A model generated the notes under the pieces. It ran no database searches. It was given only the letters and a program-made list of their open reading frames with translations, and was not told the origin of the DNA. 12,057 bases of DNA from an uncultured Gammaproteobacteria bacterium. GTDB taxonomy: Bacteria > Pseudomonadota > Gammaproteobacteria > Pseudomonadales > UBA5518. A program made the translations under genes and the position numbers. How positions within the stretch are numbered: position 1 is the stretch's first letter; each line of letters opens with the position of its first letter. The stretch is taken from contig CAIXOY010000005.1 in the NCBI GenBank assembly GCA_903921135.1, positions 1 through 12,057 on the forward strand, read 5' to 3'. Positions 1-5,735 of this stretch are shown one piece after another.

Positions 1-154
1 GGACCTCGGCCGGGCGCATGGCGCGCGTGGTGTGCGAGACCGAGACGCGCACCAGCGGGTCGGCTGCGGCCAGCGCAGACACCAGGCTCGTCTTGCCTGC
101 TCCCGAGGGCGCCGAAACGATGTAGAGGCGGCCGCTGCCGGTGGATGCGCTCAT
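1..154 (-). CDS. gmk: guanylate kinase, N-terminal part (cut by window edge)
   Basis: Guanylate kinase phosphorylates GMP (and dGMP) to GDP with ATP in the cytoplasm, an essential step of purine nucleotide supply. Only the first 51 residues are present; the gene runs off the left edge. The visible part holds the P-loop SAPSGAGKTS (residues 14-23) and the start of the GMP-binding segment SHTTRAMRP (40-48), both diagnostic of the family. The ATG at 152-154 overlaps the yicC stop codon as ATGA, so the two genes are probably translationally coupled and cotranscribed, yicC first. The yicC-gmk pairing is common in gammaproteobacteria. Identification is secure; the rest of the protein cannot be judged. 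Confidence 0.95.
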   Translation of the reverse strand, partial: MSASTGSGRLYIVSAPSGAGKTSLVSALAAADPLVRVSVSHTTRAMRPAEV

Positions 155-1026
155 TCGATGTTCTGCACCTGCTCCCGCATCTGTTCGATGAGGACTTTCA
201 TGTCCACGGCGGCCTGCGTGGTCTCGGCCGCGACGGATTTGGAGGATAGCGTGTTCGCCTCGCGGTTGAACTCCTGCATCAGGAAATCGAGCCGTCGTCC
301 GCAGGCCCCGCCGGCGGCGAGGCTGCGGCGCGTCTCGCCCACGTGCACGCTGAGGCGGTCGAGTTCCTCGGCCACGTCGCCGCGTGCAGCGAGCAACGCG
401 ATCTCCTGCGCCAGACGCTCGGGTTCGGCCTGTACCGCGAGCTCCGCGACGCGCTGTGCGAGACGGTCGCGGTGGCCGGCGATCAGTTCCGGCAGGCGTT
501 GGCGCACCGTCGCCACCAGCTCCTCGATGCCTGACAGTCGCTGTGCCAGCAAGGCTGCGAGACGTGCGCCCTCGCGCTCGCGCGCCTCCACCAGTTCACG
601 GGCCGTGCGTTCCACGAGCGCCAGCATGGCGCCGGCGGTGGTGTCGGCGTCGGGGGCTTCCTCTGCCAGCACGCCTGGCCACGCGAGCATCTCGAGCGTC
701 GTCGGCCTGGCAAGGCCGGGCGCGACCACGTCGATCCGCGCGCAGGCAGAGAGCAGTTGTGCGAGGCGGTCTTCGTCGACGCGCAGTGCCCCGCCCTCGC
801 TGCCTGCCGAGCCTTGCAGACGGACCGAGCAATCGACTTTGCCCCGCCCCAAACGCTCGCGCAGGAGCTCACGCGAGGCGTGCTCGGCATGGCGCAGGGC
901 CTCGGGCACGCGCAGCTGCAACTCGAGGTAGCGGTGGTTGACCGAGCGGATCTCGCAGGACAGCGTGCCCCATGGGTGCACGGCTTCTGCCCGCGCGAAA
1001 CCCGTCATGCTCTGGATGGGCGGCAA
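151..1026 (-). CDS. yicC: YicC family endoribonuclease/RNA-decay protein
   Basis: YicC/YloC family protein of 291 residues (E. coli YicC is 287). Family members have been reported as endoribonucleases and, in E. coli, as acting with PNPase in small-RNA decay; a cytoplasmic role in RNA turnover is inferred. The sequence shows the N-terminal signature SMTGFARAE (residues 6-14), the EIRSVNHRYLE segment (25-35), a helical middle rich in Arg/Glu/Leu, and the C-terminal signature RRLDFLMQEFNREANTLSSK (244-263). I chose the TTG at 1026 because GGAG lies 7 bases upstream and it gives the family-like beginning M-PPIQSMTGF. The ATG at 1008, six codons in, lacks a comparable ribosome binding site but remains possible (285 residues). 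An upstream extension of the frame into rph is an antisense artefact. The gene is divergent from rph and overlaps gmk by 4 bases. Confidence 0.92.
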   Translation of the reverse strand: MPPIQSMTGFARAEAVHPWGTLSCEIRSVNHRYLELQLRVPEALRHAEHASRELLRERLGRGKVDCSVRLQGSAGSEGGALRVDEDRLAQLLSACARIDVVAPGLARPTTLEMLAWPGVLAEEAPDADTTAGAMLALVERTARELVEAREREGARLAALLAQRLSGIEELVATVRQRLPELIAGHRDRLAQRVAELAVQAEPERLAQEIALLAARGDVAEELDRLSVHVGETRRSLAAGGACGRRLDFLMQEFNREANTLSSKSVAAETTQAAVDMKVLIEQMREQVQNIE

Positions 1027-1033
1027 GCGCGAT

Positions 1034-1037
1034 CTCC
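1034..1037 (-). promoter_or_regulatory. ribosome binding site deciding the TTG start of yicC
   Basis: GGAG on the minus strand ends 7 bases before the TTG codon at 1026-1024. The alternative ATG at 1008 is 25 bases from it. This spacing is the main reason to prefer the TTG start. Confidence 0.55.
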
Positions 1038-1057
1038 GACGGGGCGGGGGAGGCGGC

Positions 1058-1088
1058 ATTGTAGCCCTGCACGCGCTGCGTGCGGCAA
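1058..1088 (-). promoter_or_regulatory. candidate promoter of yicC-gmk
   Basis: On the minus strand a TACAAT hexamer (1063-1058) is preceded, after 19 bases, by TTGCCG (1088-1083), which matches the sigma-70 -35 consensus at 4 of 6 positions. Transcription would start about 20-30 bases before the TTG start of yicC. The spacer is long, so this is tentative. A second possible minus-strand -10 (TATACA, 1115-1110) overlaps the rph -10. Confidence 0.4.
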
Positions 1089-1111
1089 GCAGCGTGCAGA
1101 GGGTCGCTGTG

Positions 1112-1117
1112 TATAAT
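1112..1117 (+). promoter_or_regulatory. -10 element of the rph promoter
   Basis: A perfect TATAAT lies 45 bases before the rph start codon in the divergent yicC/rph gap. No good -35 is visible at 16-18 bases upstream (GC-rich sequence around 1089-1094), so strength may depend on the -10 element or an activator. Position and perfect match support a sigma-70 promoter. Confidence 0.6.
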
Positions 1118-1162
1118 CCGCCGCCTTCTGCATCTCCCCCCCGCCCACCGGAAACACGCGCA

Positions 1163-1885
1163 ATGGAAAGACCCAGCGGCCGCCGCCCGGAACAGATCCG
1201 TCCCGTGCGCATCACCCGGAAATTCACCCGCCATGCCGAGGGCTCCGTGCTGGTGGAGTTCGGCGACACCCGCGTCATCTGCACCGCCACCATCGATCGT
1301 GGCGTGCCACGTTTCCTGCGCGGTGAGGGCAGCGGCTGGCTCACGGCGGAGTACGGCATGTTGCCCCGCGCGACCAACACCCGCTCCGACCGGGAGGCGA
1401 GCCGCGGCAAGCAGAGCGGGCGCACCGTCGAGATCCAGCGCCTGATCGGCCGTTCCCTGCGCTCGGCCGTTGACATGAAAAAACTCGGCGAGAACACCAT
1501 CGTCCTCGACTGCGACGTGATCCAGGCCGACGGCGGCACCCGCACGGCCGCGATCACCGGTGCCTGCGTGGCGCTGGCCGATGCGCTTGCCGAGGGACGC
1601 CGCAGGCGCCTCTTCGGTGAGGATCCGCTGCGCCATCTGGTGGCGGCGGTGTCGGTGGGCATTTTCCGTGACGAGCCCGTGCTCGATCTCGATTACGCCG
1701 AGGACTCGGCGGCCGAGACCGACATGAACGTCGTGATGACAGAGCAGGGCGAATACATCGAAGTGCAGGGCACGGCAGAGGGCAAACCGCTCACGGCGGA
1801 GCAGCTCGCACGCATGCTGGAACTCGCGAAGCTGGGCACCCAGAACCTGGTGCGCGTGCAGAAGATGGCGCTCGCCCAGCCCTGA
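1163..1885 (+). CDS. rph: ribonuclease PH
   Basis: RNase PH is a phosphate-dependent 3'-5' exoribonuclease that trims tRNA 3' ends as a hexamer in the cytoplasm. The product is 240 residues (E. coli 238) and looks intact. Visible family motifs are RHAEGSVLVEFGDTRVICTA (23-42), LPRATNTRSDREAS (67-80), the SGRTVEIQRLIGRSLR helix (85-100), the phosphate-binding loop ADGGTRTAAITG (122-133), the acidic stretch LDLDYAEDSAAETDMNVV (174-191) with the catalytic Asp residues, and EVQGTAEG (200-207). The ATG at 1163 aligns with the usual family N terminus; the ribosome binding site is weak (GGAAA, about 9 bases upstream). It has its own promoter and is not in an operon with pyrE, unlike E. coli. It ends 15 bases from the convergent crc-like gene. 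Confidence 0.97.
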   Translation: MERPSGRRPEQIRPVRITRKFTRHAEGSVLVEFGDTRVICTATIDRGVPRFLRGEGSGWLTAEYGMLPRATNTRSDREASRGKQSGRTVEIQRLIGRSLRSAVDMKKLGENTIVLDCDVIQADGGTRTAAITGACVALADALAEGRRRRLFGEDPLRHLVAAVSVGIFRDEPVLDLDYAEDSAAETDMNVVMTEQGEYIEVQGTAEGKPLTAEQLARMLELAKLGTQNLVRVQKMALAQP

Positions 1886-1904
1886 GCGGGCGGCGAGCGC
1901 TCAG
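1882..1904. terminator. inverted repeat covering both stop codons of convergent rph and crc
   Basis: CTGAGCG (1882-1888) and CGCTCAG (1898-1904) form a 7-bp stem with a 9-base GC-rich loop. The stem contains the TGA of rph (1883-1885) and, on the other strand, the TGA of crc (1903-1901). There is no T-tract on either strand, so intrinsic termination is uncertain. It could act as a weak bidirectional terminator or as a 3'-end stabilising hairpin. Confidence 0.4.
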
Positions 1905-2677
1905 AGCCGCTCGAGCTCGATGTCGTAGTCCATGGTGAGCGGCGCGTGGGAGGAAAACTCCTGCCCCTTGTAGAGCGTGCCGTACTCGATCATCCCGCGC
2001 AGTCCCCCGGATACGACCTGGTAATCCACGCGCCAGGCCTGCCCCCCGTCGCGGCCCGCAGGCCACCACGAGAACTCGTCGTCATCGGCGTTCACCGCGC
2101 GGAACGCATCGACATAACCCAGCGTGCCGAACAGCGTATCGAGCCACAGGCGCTCGGCGGCGAGGAAGCCCGGCTCGTCCTGGTGCGCGGTGGCCCGGTG
2201 GACGTCGCGCGCGGTGTGGGCCATGTTCCAGTTGCCGCAGAGGATGTACTGACGGCGCTTCTTGCGGACCTTGTCCAGTTGCGATTGCAGTTGCTCGAAG
2301 AAGCGGGACTTGCGTGCGAGCGAGCCCGCGTCATCGAGGCTCGCAGCGGGTGCGAGCAGGCAGGCAATGCTGATGTTCTCGAAATCGGCCTGGATGTAGC
2401 GGCCCTCGCCGTCGGCCTCGCCGAGGCCAAGCCCCGTCATGATCGCCTTGGGAAGTTTGCGGGTGTAGATCGCGACGCCGTTGGTGGTGCCTTCGATGGA
2501 ATCCCAGAAATACGCGAAATAGCCCTCGGGGTTGTAGCGGGCAGCGCCGAGTTTTCTCTCGCTCAGGCGCAGATCCTGGACGCAGATGATGTCCGGGTCC
2601 TGGCGCAGTGCCCACTCGAAGAAACCCTTGCTCTCGGCCTCACGCAGGCCGTCGGCGCAGAAGCTGATCACGCGCAT
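1901..2677 (-). CDS. crc: Crc-like protein of the ExoIII (EEP) fold, probable catabolite repression control protein
   Basis: A 258-residue protein of the exonuclease III/endonuclease-phosphatase fold that resembles Pseudomonas Crc (259 residues) along its whole length. Examples are GRYIQADFENISIA (92-105), KKRRQYILCGNWN (139-151), GFLAAERLWLDTLFGTLGYVDA (170-191), FSWWP (202-206), WRVDYQ (215-220) and SSHAP (242-246). Crc acts with Hfq to repress translation of catabolic mRNAs. Against E. coli ExoIII the catalytic Asn7 is Cys7, Glu34 is Asp35, Asp151 is Asn149 and Asp258 is Ser243; the counterparts of Asn153, Asp229 and His259 are kept (Asn151, Asp218, His244). This argues against normal nuclease activity. 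The start at ATG 2677 matches the Crc N terminus; a TTG nine codons upstream would lie in the likely promoter. The position between rph and pyrE matches Pseudomonas. A divergent xthA-like nuclease is the alternative. Confidence 0.8.
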   Translation of the reverse strand: MRVISFCADGLREAESKGFFEWALRQDPDIICVQDLRLSERKLGAARYNPEGYFAYFWDSIEGTTNGVAIYTRKLPKAIMTGLGLGEADGEGRYIQADFENISIACLLAPAASLDDAGSLARKSRFFEQLQSQLDKVRKKRRQYILCGNWNMAHTARDVHRATAHQDEPGFLAAERLWLDTLFGTLGYVDAFRAVNADDDEFSWWPAGRDGGQAWRVDYQVVSGGLRGMIEYGTLYKGQEFSSHAPLTMDYDIELERL

Positions 2678-2703
2678 CGAAGTGTCCGTCGGATTACCGG
2701 GCA

Positions 2704-2709
2704 ATCATA
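2704..2709 (-). promoter_or_regulatory. candidate -10 element of the crc promoter
   Basis: TATGAT on the minus strand (2709-2704) matches the sigma-70 -10 at 5 of 6 positions and would place the transcript start about 20 bases before the ATG at 2677. No convincing -35 is seen; the best hexamer at the right distance is GGGTCA (2732-2727). Confidence 0.4.
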
Positions 2710-2787
2710 CATGACGATCCGGCCGCTGACCCGCGCTGACTGGCCAGGTGCGCGCGGTGTCTGCGCGGGAGATTCGTGCGATCGCGC

Positions 2788-2796
2788 TGTTATACT
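2788..2796 (+). promoter_or_regulatory. extended -10 promoter of pyrE
   Basis: TGTTATACT is an extended -10 element (TG, one base, TATACT) located 27 bases before the pyrE start. No clear -35 is present, which is usual for extended -10 promoters. The short predicted leader (about 20 bases) leaves no room for the translation-coupled attenuator known from E. coli rph-pyrE. On the minus strand the same bases read TATAAC (2794-2789), a possible weak upstream promoter for crc. Confidence 0.6.
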
Positions 2797-2823
2797 CCGG
2801 CGAAAACCCCGTCGGGAGGCAAG

Positions 2824-3468
2824 ATGTCCGGTCACGGCAGCGAATTCATCCGCCTCGCGCTCGCGCAGAGCGCGCTGCGTTTCGGAGAGTTCACGCTCAA
2901 GTCGGGCCGCTTGAGCCCGTACTTTTTCAACGCCGGCCACTTCAATACCGGAGCCTCCCTGGCCGCGCTGGGCCGCTGCTACGCCGCTGCCATTGCCTCG
3001 GCCGGAATCGGCTTCGACATGCTCTTCGGCCCCGCCTACAAGGGCATTCCTTTGGCCGTGACCACCGCCATCGCCATTGCCGAGAGTGGGCGTGATGTGC
3101 CCTGCGCCTTCAACCGCAAGGAGGCCAAGACCCACGGCGAAGGCGGCTCGCTGATCGGTGCGCCGCTGTCCGGGCGGGTGCTGATCGTCGATGACGTGAT
3201 CACCGCAGGCACCGCCGTGCGCGAGGTGGTGTCATTGATCCGTGGAGCGGGCGCTACGGTTGCCGGTGTGGTGATCGGCCTCGATCGAGACGAGGTCGGC
3301 CCGAACGGGCGCTCCGCCGTGGCCGAACTCTCGGAGGAACTGTCCGCTCCCGTTGCCAGCATCGCACGGCTCGACGATATCGTCGGTTTCCTCGAGCAGG
3401 CACCGGAGTTCCGCGAACACCTGCCGCGTGTGCTCGCCTACCGGCAGCAGTGGGGAGCCACCCGCTGA
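2824..3468 (+). CDS. pyrE: orotate phosphoribosyltransferase
   Basis: Converts orotate and PRPP to OMP and pyrophosphate, the fifth step of de novo pyrimidine synthesis, in the cytoplasm as a dimer. The 214-residue product is the normal length. Motifs in order are FTLKSGRLSPYFFNAG (23-38), the GPAYKGIPL segment (69-77), the flexible catalytic loop FNRKEAKTHGEGG (96-108) with its Lys and His residues, and the PRPP-binding loop VLIVDDVITAGTA (119-131). The ATG at 2824 follows GGGAGG (2814-2819) with 4 bases between; an upstream in-frame codon at 2776 would lie before the promoter and is rejected. The gene is divergent from crc, as in Pseudomonas, and is followed 35 bases later by a secreted coiled-coil protein on the same strand. 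Confidence 0.97.
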   Translation: MSGHGSEFIRLALAQSALRFGEFTLKSGRLSPYFFNAGHFNTGASLAALGRCYAAAIASAGIGFDMLFGPAYKGIPLAVTTAIAIAESGRDVPCAFNRKEAKTHGEGGSLIGAPLSGRVLIVDDVITAGTAVREVVSLIRGAGATVAGVVIGLDRDEVGPNGRSAVAELSEELSAPVASIARLDDIVGFLEQAPEFREHLPRVLAYRQQWGATR

Positions 3469-3503
3469 ACGCCCCCGATCAGCTCAACGGAGAATCTGCC
3501 ATC

Positions 3504-4139
3504 GTGAAGGCATCTGCTCGCGTTCTGGCCCCGGCTCTGCTGGCCGCGCTGTTGTGCGCTCCTCCCGTTCTGGCGGAGGACACGTTTTTCCGCTACGAGA
3601 ACGCCGAGGGCGTGACCGTGATCGACGATCATGTCCCTCCGCAATTTGCCCACAAGGGCTATCAGGTCCTGAACGCGGCCGGGCGGGTGGTGGAAGTGAT
3701 TCCCCGCGCGCTGACGGAATCCGAGCGCAAGCAGACCAACAACAGCGTGATCCAGGCCCAGCTGCGGCGCGAGGAGCACGAGCGTCAGGCCCGCTACGAC
3801 GACATGCTGCTCGCGCGCTACAGCACCATCGAGGACATAGATGCCGCGCGCCAGCGCCGCCTGAACGAGATCAAGGTCCGCATCAATCTGCTGAAAGGCA
3901 ACATCGCCAACCAGAAACAGCAGCTCGAGGCGCGGCAGGAAGAAGCCGCCACGCTCGAGCGCGGTGGTCAGCCGGTGCCGAAGGATCTCACGGGCACCAT
4001 CGAATTATTGCGTGCTGAAATCGGTGTGGCGGATCAGCAGATCGTGCGCTTCAGGTCCGAACTCGCGGCCACGGACCTGCGCTTCAACATGGACGTCGAG
4101 CGTTTCCAAATCCTGCGGCCGAACATCCCGCGCCCCTGA
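3504..4139 (+). CDS. secreted DUF4124-domain coiled-coil protein, function unknown
   Basis: A 211-residue exported protein. Residues 1-24 form a signal peptide (KASAR, then a hydrophobic run, ending in VLA before ED), so it is likely periplasmic. Residues 26-70 fit the DUF4124 pattern: FFRYENAEGVTVIDDHVPP followed by KGYQVLNAAGRVVEVIPRAL. The remainder, about 70-190, is rich in Gln, Glu, Arg and Leu with heptad-like spacing and is probably a long coiled coil (for example RINLLKGNIANQKQQLEARQ, 126-145). The GTG start at 3504 is preceded by GGAGA (3489-3493) with a 10-base gap and places the signal peptide at the true N terminus. It lies 35 bases behind pyrE and may be cotranscribed. It ends 6 bases from the convergent slmA. 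No enzymatic motif is visible, and I assign no function. Confidence 0.85.
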   Translation: MKASARVLAPALLAALLCAPPVLAEDTFFRYENAEGVTVIDDHVPPQFAHKGYQVLNAAGRVVEVIPRALTESERKQTNNSVIQAQLRREEHERQARYDDMLLARYSTIEDIDAARQRRLNEIKVRINLLKGNIANQKQQLEARQEEAATLERGGQPVPKDLTGTIELLRAEIGVADQQIVRFRSELAATDLRFNMDVERFQILRPNIPRP

Positions 4140-4145
4140 GCCCGC

Positions 4146-4745
4146 TTACGGCGCCTCCGGCCGGCGGAACGTGGCGGCAGCCAGCAGGCGCCACTGCTCT
4201 GCCCACTGCTCCGAGGGATTGCGGCGGAAATCCGAGCGCACGAACTGCGCGATGCGTCCCTCCGCTGCTGCCAGCAGGAGGTTTGCCGCCTGCGCTGCGG
4301 GAATCACGGTGCGCAGGCCCTCACGCGGTTCGGCCTCGCGCAGCACGGTGCGCAACTCGGTCTCGAGGCGGTCGAAAAACTGCAGCATGCGGGCCCGCAG
4401 GCGCTCGTTCTCCCCGGCGAGCGCGTCCCCGGTCAGAAGACGCGTGATGCCGGGATTGCGGCCGCAAAAGCCGAGCAGCAGCCCGAGGATCTCGCCGCAC
4501 TGCGCGACGGCGTCACCTCCTTCCCTGCGGATCCGCGCGATGCGCGTGAACAGCGTGTCCTCGATGAAGGCGATCAGGGCCTCGAACATTTTCGCCTTGC
4601 TGGGGAAGTGCCGGTAGAGCGCTGCTTCCGATACGCCTACCTGCGCGGCGAGCGCCGCGGTGGTGATGCGCCCGCCAGGGGTGGCTTCGAGCATGTGGGC
4701 GAGGTGCTGGAGGATCTCGTCCCGTCGCGAATTCTCAGGAGTCAT
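4146..4745 (-). CDS. slmA: nucleoid occlusion factor SlmA (TetR family)
   Basis: SlmA is a TetR-fold DNA-binding protein that binds chromosomal sites and FtsZ and blocks Z-ring assembly over the nucleoid. The 199-residue product matches the usual length (E. coli 198). The N-terminal helix-turn-helix reads RITTAALAAQVGVSEAALYR (26-45) followed by HFPSKAKMFEALI, very close to E. coli SlmA. The core segment LLLGFCGRNPGITRLLTGDAL (88-108) and FVRSDFRRNP near the C terminus are also typical. The ATG at 4745 lies 17 bases after the argB stop on the same strand, so it is probably the last gene of coaBC-algC-argB-slmA; the ribosome binding site is weak. No convincing palindromic SlmA-binding site was found in the window. 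Confidence 0.95.
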   Translation of the reverse strand: MTPENSRRDEILQHLAHMLEATPGGRITTAALAAQVGVSEAALYRHFPSKAKMFEALIAFIEDTLFTRIARIRREGGDAVAQCGEILGLLLGFCGRNPGITRLLTGDALAGENERLRARMLQFFDRLETELRTVLREAEPREGLRTVIPAAQAANLLLAAAEGRIAQFVRSDFRRNPSEQWAEQWRLLAAATFRRPEAP

Positions 4746-4762
4746 AGGCGTAGCCGCAGCGC

Positions 4763-5689
4763 TCAGTCGCGCGACTCGCCTGCGCGCGGGCGCAGGCGGT
4801 GGCTGATCTGGGTGCCCACGCCCTGATCGGTGAAGACCTCGAGCAGCACCGCATGCGGCACGGTGCCGTCGATGATGTGCGCGCTGTTCACGCCACCGGC
4901 CACCGCCTCGAGCGCACAGCGGATTTTCGGCAGCATGCCGCCCGTGATCACGCCCTGCTCGATCAGCCGGTCGACCTCTGCACTGTCCAGACCGGTCAGC
5001 ACAGTGCCTTCCTTGTCCATCAATCCCGGCACGTTGGTGAGCAGCATGAGCTTCTCGGCCTGCAAGACCTCGGCGATCTTGCCGGCCACGAGGTCGGCGT
5101 TGATGTTGTAGGAGAGCCCTTCGCGGTCCACGCCCACCGGCGCGATCACGGGAATGAAATCGCTCTTCAGGAACATGTCGAGCACTGCCCGGTTCACGCG
5201 CCGAACCTGCCCCACGTGGCCGATGTCGATGATCTCGGGCTCGCTCATGCCGGGGCTCTGGCGTGTCACCGACATGCGCGAGGCCTCGATCAGGTGCCCG
5301 TCCTTGCCGGTCACGCCGATGGCATTGCCGCCGTGACGGTTGATGTTCGCCACGATCTCCTTGTTCACCGTCGCGCCGAGCACCATCTCGACCACGTCCA
5401 TCGTCTGGGTGTCGGTGACGCGCATGCCCTCGACGAAGCGTGACTCGATGCCGAGTTTCGCGAGCAGCTGCCCGATCTGCGGCCCGCCGCCGTGCACCAC
5501 CACGGGGTTCATTCCGACGAGTTTCATCAGCACGACATCGCGCGCGAAGCTGTCCTTCAGCTGCGGGTCGACCATCGCGTTGCCGCCGTACTTCACGACG
5601 ATGGTCTTGCCGATGAAGCGCTGGATGTAAGGCAGCGACTCGGTGAGGACGCGGGCGATATCGACGGCCGCGGCGCGATCGAGGGACAT
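4763..5689 (-). CDS. argB: acetylglutamate kinase
   Basis: Phosphorylates N-acetyl-L-glutamate with ATP, the second step of arginine biosynthesis, in the cytoplasm. The 308-residue protein is complete. Motifs are KYGGNAM (33-39), VVVHGGGPQIG (63-73), GVTGKDG (125-131), NINADLVAGKIA (195-206), LLTNVPGLMD (216-225) and GGMLPKI (250-256). The N-terminal helix before KYGG (about residues 8-27) is the extension found in hexameric, arginine-inhibited acetylglutamate kinases such as that of P. aeruginosa, so feedback inhibition by arginine is inferred. The ATG at 5689 follows GGAG (5700-5697) with 7 bases between. algC ends 46 bases upstream on the same strand, which indicates one transcription unit. 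Confidence 0.97.
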   Translation of the reverse strand: MSLDRAAAVDIARVLTESLPYIQRFIGKTIVVKYGGNAMVDPQLKDSFARDVVLMKLVGMNPVVVHGGGPQIGQLLAKLGIESRFVEGMRVTDTQTMDVVEMVLGATVNKEIVANINRHGGNAIGVTGKDGHLIEASRMSVTRQSPGMSEPEIIDIGHVGQVRRVNRAVLDMFLKSDFIPVIAPVGVDREGLSYNINADLVAGKIAEVLQAEKLMLLTNVPGLMDKEGTVLTGLDSAEVDRLIEQGVITGGMLPKIRCALEAVAGGVNSAHIIDGTVPHAVLLEVFTDQGVGTQISHRLRPRAGESRD

Positions 5690-5735
5690 CTCTGGACTCC
5701 GTGTGTAGCTATGGCAGGCGGTGAGGCGTGGATGC

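Noticed and set aside
32..931. A 299-codon plus-strand frame opposite gmk and yicC
   Set aside because: It is Ser/Arg/Ala-rich with no recognisable domain; yicC on the other strand has clear family signatures at both ends.
1027..1662. N-terminal extension of the yicC frame back into rph (to a total of 503 codons)
   Set aside because: The extension is antisense to rph, and YicC proteins begin at the SMTGFAR signature; the TTG at 1026 has a ribosome binding site.
2678..2704. Upstream TTG start for crc giving nine extra residues
   Set aside because: It falls on the predicted -10 element, and the ATG at 2677 aligns with the Crc N terminus.
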